From CAYVBJ01 sp964449075 (GTDB lineage: Bacteria > Bacteroidota > Rhodothermia > Balneolales > Balneolaceae), in the NCBI GenBank assembly GCA_964449075.1, contig CAYVBJ010000087.1:1-9740 (forward strand): a stretch of DNA of 9,740 nt, written 5' to 3'. The notes under the pieces were generated by a model, which was not told the DNA's origin, ran no database searches, and saw only the letters and a program-made list of their open reading frames with translations. Shown one piece after another: positions 1 to 6,640 of the stretch. A program made the position numbers and the translations under genes. Positions within the stretch are counted from its first letter, which is position 1; each line of letters opens with the position of its first letter.

Positions 1-3000
1 TTATTGTATGATACCCGCTTGCACTCAAATCCAGTTTAAAAAGCGGATCTTCATCGTCAAAATTGTAGGTAAAATGCCCGCCTGCTTCCAGGTTCATTCC
101 TTTTCTTGGAAAATTTTCGTCATCAACGGTATTGTATTCATATGATGACTTTAAACCGAGAATTTTAAAAGTGGCAAAATCACTGTCGGCCAGGCCTGCC
201 TGTGGAGTTGAAATGAACTTGCCTTCGGTTTCCCTGACATCAACAATTTCAAATGTTGGCCCCATCCGAAATTCCGAATTTTGAAACAACCGATAGCGAA
301 AAATTGGATTCAGAGAGTATAGGTCTTTGCGCACATCATGAAACCTGTCGTCTCCTTCACGGGTTGTTTCATTACCCAGACCAAAGAAATTGGTTTGAAA
401 ATTGGGAGACTGCACAGCAATATCCAGCAACAGGTCCGTATTTCCTATAAGATGAATAAATTCTCCTTCATACAGAAAATTGTAAGAAAGTTTCGAAGTC
501 GCAACATTTGCCGTAAACCGGTGTCTCGCTGCATAAGGATACTTTCTGAAACCGTATTTGGTTAACGTAAAGCCTCCGCCCAGAAAAACACCATCATCCT
601 GGTTGAAACTAAAAGCCAGTGCAGGTGCGATAAAATCAAACGCATGCTCCTGGTAATTGTAGCCATATTCCTGCATGCCATTAGTTGTAAATTCACCCAT
701 ATTGGGCTTGATATCTTTCAGGTAGGCACCTTTAATATTTTTGGAATGTATTTTTACATTTTTAGAAGAGTTTACACCGGCGTTTGCAAACGTCAATTCC
801 GATTCGCCTTCACCGCCTACCAGGTGAAACTTAATTGGCAGTTCCCTGTTTTGCCTGAATAAAAACCTGTCATTTCCTGAAATACCGTATAACCTTACCT
901 CTTTCGTTTCATCAGGGTTTAAGAGACGTTCAAAATATAGATTTTCGCTGTTTTCAATCCCATTACTGAATATTTTTATAACCAGATTACCGTTATCTGC
1001 CCCGTCAATAATAAAAAGATCTTCGCCTTTCGTGCCAACTACTTCCAGCTCTTCAGCAACATATTCATAATAGCGCTCTGCAAATTCTACCGCTTTATCA
1101 CGCCTGGATTTTAGTTTTGCAATAATGCCTTCGCCCCTCAGTTCAAATACCGGACCGGGCAAATTTTTGACACCTGCTTCAATAGCTTCATCTGTAATAT
1201 TGGTTCTCAGTTCTTCAGCTACCTCTATCCAATACTCTTTTTGAAGCTCTGCAAGTGCACGCCTGTCGAGGTGTTGTGCCTGGAAATTCATTCCTGCAAT
1301 ATCCCGGATATCATGATCAAAGTGCTGAAACTGACGAAGAGCCCACTTTCTGTTTGCAATCCAGGGCAATACTCCATCCATTTTAAATATCACATTATCC
1401 CGGTCGAGCGGAAATGCACGATATTGCACAGTTCCGTCATTATCCTCCATGGAAGCCCAAAAGAACTGCCCTTCATGACGGTCCCAGTCATTCAGAATCA
1501 TATCTACAAGCCTTGTTCTTAAAAACCACCGGGCATCGATCTTATGATCAGGTTCTTCCAGCAACAACTCCATCAGGTCTTCTGTATTTGTAACACCTGT
1601 TGCGGTATCCCCAAATTTTTCCTCAATCAATGGAACACCAATAAACTCTTCAAGTAAAACCGGCTGTTTCTTTCCTTCATCCCTGTATTTGCCAAGAGCC
1701 GGGTCATCCGGCAAGTAATAGATTTCCGGAACCGTGTAATAGATACCTGCTGCATCTGCTATGGGAGCTACAATGCCCGGACCAAAAGGATTTGAGGCCG
1801 AAATCTGATCCTGAACAAGATCTCTGACAAATGTTCTCTGGAGAACTTTAGGCAAGGTTTCTGTCGGATCTTTCGGAATTGACCTGAGTACAAAACGCCT
1901 GCCGGTCTCACTCTCCAGGAAAAATGTAGTAGTTTGAAATCCTCCGCCCATACTGGTTATTTTCAGGCCTCCTTTATCTTCCCTGAAATTCAAAACCGGA
2001 TACATAACAGGCATCGTCCATGATTCACGATAGTGCTCACCAAGAATTGTCTCTCCAAAACTTCCTATCTCATACTGAGAATCCGTGACAACCTCGGTGG
2101 AATCCGGCAGAACAATCTCTTTTTCGTTGCCGTATTCATCAAGCAGTACTGTTTCGGCATGAATAACTGATCTGAAAACCGGGTTATCTGATTTGAATTC
2201 TTCTTCTGAAGTCCACATTTCAAGCCAGGCGGAACCATCGTTATAAAAGTCGAGTGTGGCAAACCCCTTTCCCGAAAATACAAAATCTGCATCTCCGCCT
2301 TTTCTTGCAATCGTAGTCTTTGATCCCGATCCGCTTAATACGTGGTGAATTCTGTCCAGCTCGAAATACTGCAGTGCATGATCATGACCTGCAACGATGG
2401 TTACACTGGGATGTTCTTCAAGTACATCAAGTACAGTATCGTCGTAGTCATCATACCGTGCACTGCTCACATCCTGGTTAGAAATCCCCATATTTCTCAA
2501 TACGGGATAAAATGAACCAATAACAGGCAGGGGCAGGTAAATAGATTTATGGACATCAGTTAATGGGAAAAAGTGTTCTTTCCAGGTAAAATACCCGCCA
2601 TGTTTGCCACGTGTTTCAAATGGGTGGTGTGCTGCCAATACCAGGTGCTTATCTGTGTTATTATCAGCTATTTCCTTAAGTTCATTTGCCACGTCATCAG
2701 TTGAAACGTTGCTGCAGTTGTTATCCGACGCAATCTTTTCCCTGTCACTTTGCAGAAACCATTCCGAATCAAGCATTATCAGGACTATACTGTCGCCTAT
2801 TTCCACAGTTTCCGGACCGGGACAACCGGCGCCGGGCAGGTATCTTACATTGTTCGCAAAAGGTGCATTCAGAATAAACTCCCGCTGGGCACGCAGCCCG
2901 TCAATACCCGGTTTCCAGTCATGATTTCCCGGAGTGAAAAAAACATCCCCGCGATAATTCTGAAAGGCTGACAATATTTTGGTAAGCTTCTCTTCAGCCA

Positions 3001-3307
3001 GTTCTTTTTTTGAGGATTGTTCTGCCGGCATCCCGCCATCCAGTACATTATTTCCAAGAAAAATGACACTGCTTTTATCACCGGCATCAAGTTTGGTTTG
3101 AAGCAGTGATAATACCGGGTCTTCTCCCTCAAGCACCGGGTTTCCCATATCACCGATTAAGATCATTCTGTAATCAAGTTCAGCCCCGGCTTGCGGATGG
3201 TTTGCTTCCCAATTTTCCTTCTCTTCTGAATGCCAGGGTTCTGTCGCAGCGCATGAGATCAGAATTACACTTACAAATAAAATTCGGAGGTAATTTAAAA
3301 ATTTCAA
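1..3307 (-). CDS. Lipoprotein with phosphatase, kinase-like and Omp85-type barrel modules (C-terminus cut off)
   Basis: One uninterrupted frame of 1102 codons, read codon by codon, runs off the left edge. No ATG lies near the N-terminus: the upstream in-frame stop is at 3320-3322, and TTG at 3307 gives a signal peptide ending LISC with lipid-anchor Cys19. Residues about 45-345 are a calcineurin-like phosphatase of purple acid phosphatase type: GDMG (Asp53), GNHDW (127-131), AAHH (His227) and GHDH (307-310). The expected GDNxY block reads GNNVL (85-89), so a bridging Asp and the iron-binding Tyr are missing. Cys162 and Cys198 are conserved in the paralogue and may form a disulfide. Residues about 446-641 resemble a kinase core: GGG loop at 454-456, basic strand VLRS (473-476), NDWDRHEGQ (606-614) and LDRD (634-637). 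Residues about 763-860 are beta-rich with LYGISGNDRF-like turns. From about 883 onward, alternating strands and motifs such as FGLGNET and NFPRKGM suggest an Omp85/D15-family barrel. Likely outer-membrane. Substrate unknown. Confidence 0.85.
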   Translation of the reverse strand, partial: MKFLNYLRILFVSVILISCAATEPWHSEEKENWEANHPQAGAELDYRMILIGDMGNPVLEGEDPVLSLLQTKLDAGDKSSVIFLGNNVLDGGMPAEQSSKKELAEEKLTKILSAFQNYRGDVFFTPGNHDWKPGIDGLRAQREFILNAPFANNVRYLPGAGCPGPETVEIGDSIVLIMLDSEWFLQSDREKIASDNNCSNVSTDDVANELKEIADNNTDKHLVLAAHHPFETRGKHGGYFTWKEHFFPLTDVHKSIYLPLPVIGSFYPVLRNMGISNQDVSSARYDDYDDTVLDVLEEHPSVTIVAGHDHALQYFELDRIHHVLSGSGSKTTIARKGGDADFVFSGKGFATLDFYNDGSAWLEMWTSEEEFKSDNPVFRSVIHAETVLLDEYGNEKEIVLPDSTEVVTDSQYEIGSFGETILGEHYRESWTMPVMYPVLNFREDKGGLKITSMGGGFQTTTFFLESETGRRFVLRSIPKDPTETLPKVLQRTFVRDLVQDQISASNPFGPGIVAPIADAAGIYYTVPEIYYLPDDPALGKYRDEGKKQPVLLEEFIGVPLIEEKFGDTATGVTNTEDLMELLLEEPDHKIDARWFLRTRLVDMILNDWDRHEGQFFWASMEDNDGTVQYRAFPLDRDNVIFKMDGVLPWIANRKWALRQFQHFDHDIRDIAGMNFQAQHLDRRALAELQKEYWIEVAEELRTNITDEAIEAGVKNLPGPVFELRGEGIIAKLKSRRDKAVEFAERYYEYVAEELEVVGTKGEDLFIIDGADNGNLVIKIFSNGIENSENLYFERLLNPDETKEVRLYGISGNDRFLFRQNRELPIKFHLVGGEGESELTFANAGVNSSKNVKIHSKNIKGAYLKDIKPNMGEFTTNGMQEYGYNYQEHAFDFIAPALAFSFNQDDGVFLGGGFTLTKYGFRKYPYAARHRFTANVATSKLSYNFLYEGEFIHLIGNTDLLLDIAVQSPNFQTNFFGLGNETTREGDDRFHDVRKDLYSLNPIFRYRLFQNSEFRMGPTFEIVDVRETEGKFISTPQAGLADSDFATFKILGLKSSYEYNTVDDENFPRKGMNLEAGGHFTYNFDDEDPLFKLDLSASGYHTI

Positions 3308-3356
3308 AATTTTTATGATTTATTCTTTTTCAATAGTCTAACTGGTAACCTGTCTG

Positions 3357-3387
3357 AAAAACTTTGGCAGCCAGTTATAAAGTTTTT
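3357..3387. terminator. AT-rich hairpin between the two phosphatase genes, possible weak terminator
   Basis: A nine-base perfect inverted repeat, AAAAACTTT (3357-3365) and AAAGTTTTT (3379-3387), flanks a 13-base loop. It lies about 33 bases past the stop of the minus-strand lipoprotein phosphatase gene and about 50 bases before the start of the large paralogue. On either strand the 3' arm ends in a T run, as in an intrinsic terminator, but the stem has only one G-C pair, so it would be weak. An alternative pairing of AACTGG (3340-3345) with CCAGTT (3371-3376) overlaps it. It could attenuate read-through between the genes or be a chance product of AT richness. Confidence 0.25.
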
Positions 3388-3419
3388 TAATCATTGAAAA
3401 TCCTGGTAACGGGTTAAAA

Positions 3420-4613
3420 CTATGATCCGCCGGGAGATTGCAGCTGAACCCTGAAAATAGGATTGTTATTCGCGTAAGACTTTTTTGGTGTCAAATACTC
3501 CGCCCATATTGACCCGTTGTCATAGAATTTTAAGATTGCAAATCCTTTACCGCTATATGCAAAACCTGCCTCTTTTCCTTTTCGTGCTTTGGATGTTTTA
3601 CTTCCTGAACCGCTCACTACATGATACGCACCCTCCTCATTAAAAAACTGCAGATTGTGATCATGTCCGGCAGCAGTAATTACGTTTGGGTGATCACTGA
3701 CGGCATCCAGAACCTTTTGCCGGTAGGTTTTATTTCTTGATCCACTCATATCTTCATCAGAAGCTCCAAGATTTCGTAAAAGTACATAGATTGAACCGAG
3801 CCCCGGAAGCGGCACCCAGAGTTTATCATTAAATTCAGTTAGAGGAAATATATGTTGTTTAGGTGTGAAATATCCACCATGTCTTCCATTTGAAAAGAAT
3901 GGATGATGTACGGCAACTACCAGTGATTTATCCTTATGCTCAAAAGCCAGGCGGCGAAGCTCAGTCACAGACTCATCTGCGGTTTGAATTTCACATCCTT
4001 CCTGAGAAGCATACTTTTTTGTTTCTTCGGCCAAAAACCATTCGGAATCAATCAGTGCGAGAACAAGCCTGTCATTTAATACAACTTCTTCCGGCCCGGG
4101 GCATCCCGCCCGGGGATGAAATGAGAGATTCTCTACCGGATCATACTCATTGATAAATTTTTCCTGGAGCTGCAGACCTTCAAAATTTGAATACCAGTCG
4201 TGATTCCCTGCCACAAAATAAGCACGGCCGCTGTAATCATGCATTGAGCTGAGTGTTTTGGAAAGTTTTTTCTCTGCAAGCTCTCTGGCCTCTTCCGGTT
4301 CAGGTTCAAGGCCATCTGAATAGATATTGTCTCCAAGAAAAACAATGGAACTATTATTTCCGGCTTCCAATAACTTTTCTTCCAGTAAAACAAGAACGGG
4401 ATCTTCTCCGTCAAGAACAGGTTCGCCGGTATCACCGATTAAAAAAAGCTGGAAATCTAGCTGAGCATCTCGTTCAGACACCCGGGTTTCCCAGTTTTCA
4501 TATTCATTACTGTGCCATGGTTTTGTTGCAGTACATGAAGCAACCAGAATGCTTAAGGAAACGGGGATAAAAATTCTGCTCAAAAGAAAAGCTGAATTGG
4601 ATTTAATTTTCAT
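3420..4613 (-). CDS. Lipoprotein metallophosphatase, purple acid phosphatase (ACP5/TRAP)-like
   Basis: A 397-residue protein starting at ATG 4613. A hydrophobic N-terminus ends in LVASC, giving a lipidated Cys27 and an expected location in the cell envelope. All purple acid phosphatase metal-ligand blocks are present and in order: GDTG (Asp61), GDNIY (Asp95, Tyr98), GNHD (Asn137, His138), AVHH (His236) and GHDHNLQ (His317, His319). GDNxY and GHDHNLQ are typical of the small ACP5/tartrate-resistant branch. The family hydrolyses phosphomonoesters at a di-metal centre; the substrate here is not evident. Cys171 and Cys207 have the same spacing as a Cys pair in the paralogue and may form a disulfide. 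The protein is clearly paralogous to residues 1 to about 380 of the large protein encoded downstream (shared PWHS, ENWE, GEDPVL, AGCPGPE, DSEWFL, SGSGSKT and SGKGFA) and ends where that protein's kinase-like part begins. Family and active-site call strong; biological role unknown. Confidence 0.9.
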   Translation of the reverse strand: MKIKSNSAFLLSRIFIPVSLSILVASCTATKPWHSNEYENWETRVSERDAQLDFQLFLIGDTGEPVLDGEDPVLVLLEEKLLEAGNNSSIVFLGDNIYSDGLEPEPEEARELAEKKLSKTLSSMHDYSGRAYFVAGNHDWYSNFEGLQLQEKFINEYDPVENLSFHPRAGCPGPEEVVLNDRLVLALIDSEWFLAEETKKYASQEGCEIQTADESVTELRRLAFEHKDKSLVVAVHHPFFSNGRHGGYFTPKQHIFPLTEFNDKLWVPLPGLGSIYVLLRNLGASDEDMSGSRNKTYRQKVLDAVSDHPNVITAAGHDHNLQFFNEEGAYHVVSGSGSKTSKARKGKEAGFAYSGKGFAILKFYDNGSIWAEYLTPKKSYANNNPIFRVQLQSPGGS

Positions 4614-4687
4614 ATGAGTTCTATGAACTATTTTTTCAATCTACTAATGAATATGGTCGATGCATGGTTTTGCATGCCTTGAATAAC

Positions 4688-6064
4688 CTATCCGGTCTGA
4701 ATTGTTTCTTCCGAAATGACATCTTTTTCCATAGATCTGAATGTTCGTCCCATGTACCGGACAAGCATGATCCAAATGACAATCAGAAACAGGACAACCA
4801 GTGAGAGCCAGAAAACATTTTCAACCCCAAAAGCGACGGCTACGCCTATATTCAGGAATACAGCCACCACTTTGGCGCCTCGCTGAATAAACATATCAAT
4901 AAACGCCTTTGCTTTGTATTTCACATCTCTTGCAGTTGGCGTGTAGAGTGCTTCCTTGGCAGATTGCTGAATGGAGTAATTTAAGCTGTTGTCGCTGGCC
5001 GACATTATTGTAGCAAAAAGCAAACCCGGAATAATAAAAAATCCAATGGACCCCAGGGCAATGGATATGGGTAAAAGCAACAGTGCAATTCCTACGCCAA
5101 AATTAGTCATAACAAGGCCGGTTAAAAAAATCTGTACGAAAACAGCGGCAATATTTGTAACCATGCCCACAAGCCCAAAATATGCATCCCGGTCCAGTCC
5201 TCCCTCCACTCCCATGGCAATAGCCGCAGATAATTGAAAATCTACGATGTTCGATACCATTTCGTAAATACCAAGCATAGCCGCAATAGCAAGCAGGTAT
5301 TTTGAAGAAAGTACAAGTTTTGCCCCGTCAATTACGGCATTTACTTTTGGTGCTTCACCGGTACTTTCCGATTTTTGAGGCAGACCTTCCCTCTTCTCAA
5401 TATAGAGTGCGATTCCGATAATACAGAACATTGGAACAACGCTCATATAGAGAAGTGAATCCCTTCCAAGCTGTTCTACCAGAAGTGTCACATACGTGGC
5501 TCCGACAATACCGCCAATAATTCCGCCGAGCCCGACGAAGCCATAGGATCTTTTTGCCTCCTCAGAGGTAAAAATATCGTTTGTAAACGCCCAAAAAAGA
5601 GTAACAAGTGCGGTGTTGTACATATCACCAAATATATAGAACGACCATACTTCAAGAGGCGACGGTGATTGGAGCAGCAAACCATAGAGCACAAACAATC
5701 CTGCAAATAACATTGAAACTGTGGTTACAAGCATTTTACGTGAAACCCTTTTGTAAAGCCATGTAAAACCAACAACCATCGCGAAAGCAAAAAACATATT
5801 TAATACCTTGGCAAGCTGTTCTACCTCAGCCCCAAACAGTGTCATACCAAGCAGTTCAAGCGGTGATTCCTGGTAAAAACTGACAAGCAACCCCCGCTTC
5901 ATAGGTTTTAGGATCCAGAAAATAGCTATCACCAGGAAAAAGAAAAGAGCCATTGCAATAACCTTTGGCCATTCATCTTTTTCAATTCCATTAAAAAGAT
6001 CGTAAAAACTTTTGAATGGGTTTTTTACTATTTCTTTTAGTCTTTCTTTAGAGTTTTCAGACAT
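4688..6064 (-). CDS. MFS-fold carrier resembling NTP/NDP exchange (ATP:ADP antiporter) transporters
   Basis: A 458-residue, strongly hydrophobic protein with about a dozen likely membrane segments and short charged ends, starting at ATG 6064. A cytoplasmic-looking N-terminus of about 34 residues precedes the first segment, which ends in ILKPMK (51-56). That matches the LKP-basic signature at the start of Tlc/NTT carriers. Other family-like blocks are WAFTND (158-163), EAKRSYGFVGLGG (169-181) and, near the C-terminus, LYTP...KYKAKAFID...RGAK (373-398). A charged loop at about 223-245 separates the two halves. Tlc/NTT members exchange ATP for ADP or move other nucleotides in intracellular bacteria and plastids; related carriers in free-living bacteria are mostly uncharacterised, so nucleotide transport is inference. 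A general major-facilitator carrier of other specificity is the alternative. The stop lies 74 bases before the phosphatase gene on the same strand, so co-transcription is possible. Confidence 0.65.
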   Translation of the reverse strand: MSENSKERLKEIVKNPFKSFYDLFNGIEKDEWPKVIAMALFFFLVIAIFWILKPMKRGLLVSFYQESPLELLGMTLFGAEVEQLAKVLNMFFAFAMVVGFTWLYKRVSRKMLVTTVSMLFAGLFVLYGLLLQSPSPLEVWSFYIFGDMYNTALVTLFWAFTNDIFTSEEAKRSYGFVGLGGIIGGIVGATYVTLLVEQLGRDSLLYMSVVPMFCIIGIALYIEKREGLPQKSESTGEAPKVNAVIDGAKLVLSSKYLLAIAAMLGIYEMVSNIVDFQLSAAIAMGVEGGLDRDAYFGLVGMVTNIAAVFVQIFLTGLVMTNFGVGIALLLLPISIALGSIGFFIIPGLLFATIMSASDNSLNYSIQQSAKEALYTPTARDVKYKAKAFIDMFIQRGAKVVAVFLNIGVAVAFGVENVFWLSLVVLFLIVIWIMLVRYMGRTFRSMEKDVISEETIQTG

Positions 6065-6119
6065 CTGTTTGGTTGTAACGAATTATACCGGTAATCTCCG
6101 TATTTTGGTTAGAAAGGTT

Positions 6120-6127
6120 CAAATATA
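6120..6127 (-). promoter_or_regulatory. Bacteroidota-type -7 promoter element for the transporter gene
   Basis: On the minus strand these bases read TATATTTG, a full match to the TAnnTTTG -7 element used by the primary sigma factor of Bacteroidota. It lies 55 bases upstream of the transporter ATG, implying a leader of roughly 50 bases. A clear TTTG -33 element at the usual distance was not found, which lowers confidence. Confidence 0.45.
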
Positions 6128-6192
6128 AGGATACTATCGCAAGATTTTTGGGTTTTTCAGGGGTTTTACTCATTTGTAACTTTATGATCCAA

Positions 6193-6446
6193 TTACTCTT
6201 CTGACATCTGCTTTAATACCACTCTCATTTCAATAACATCCGGCGACACATTTTGCTGTATTTTATTCCACACAACTCAGCCCCACCGGATTTCTTATGA
6301 AAATAATACCATTAATTTGTCGCTTCAAGAAAGCAATATATATCAGTAATATCTTCAAGTTTTAATAACATATCTTTCTCTTTTCCGACAATTTTGAAAT
6401 TTGAGGCTAAATTGGTTTGTTCATGTAAAATATCACTATAAAAATG
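6193..6446 (-). pseudogene. Possible remnant of a decayed small gene
   Basis: Two consecutive minus-strand open stretches in different frames look more like protein than random AT-rich DNA. The first (6446 down to 6312) has 44 codons before a TAA and includes FKIVGKEKDMLLKLEDITD. The second (6276 down to 6193) has 27 codons before a TAA and includes WNKIQQNVSPDVIEMRVVL. Neither has a plausible start: the first opens after a TGA with only an internal ATG, and the second has at best a GTG. Together they could be the broken 3' part of one gene split by a stop and a frameshift. I do not recognise the family, and chance is a real alternative because both frames are short. Confidence 0.2.
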
Positions 6447-6640
6447 TCAGTGTAAAATGATTTTGGTTTTGAATCGTTAATTTAAAACTAAGAAAAGAAA
6501 ATACCCACATCTCCATTCCAGAATAACCGAATTCAGCATTAATTCATTTACAAACGTATTTAAGTTTTAAATTAACTATGTAATCGGACTCATAATTTGT
6601 AAATTTGAATGTCCTATAATTTTATAGATACAATCACATT

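Larger units (their letters stand above)
6065..6640. other. Divergent intergenic region, AT-rich
   Basis: This 576-base spacer separates the minus-strand transporter from plus-strand purF and must hold promoters for both directions. The transporter side contains a TAnnTTTG-type element. Two short coding-like minus-strand frames lie between 6193 and 6446. The 6447-6640 portion is very AT-rich, with no convincing hairpin, riboswitch or RNA gene visible. A TATAAT at 6615-6620 sits close to the purF start but lacks a well-spaced upstream partner. Confidence 0.7.

Noticed and set aside
2604..2924. Plus-strand open frame of about 100 codons opposite the large lipoprotein gene
   Set aside because: It lies entirely antisense to a long frame with clear phosphatase motifs, and its product shows no recognisable family features.
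3342..3410. Eight-base direct repeat CTGGTAAC at 3342-3349 and 3403-3410 as an operator or attachment site
   Set aside because: Only two short copies, 61 bases apart, with no flanking symmetry or mobile gene nearby. Chance is sufficient.
4662..4677. Hairpin GCATG-loop-CATGC just after the transporter stop, as a terminator
   Set aside because: The stem is only five base pairs and no T run follows it on the minus strand. The TGCATG direct repeat within it is too short to mean anything alone.
6615..6620. TATAAT as the purF promoter
   Set aside because: No partner element at proper spacing, it lies only 20 bases from the start codon, and the surrounding DNA is so AT-rich that the match is weak evidence.
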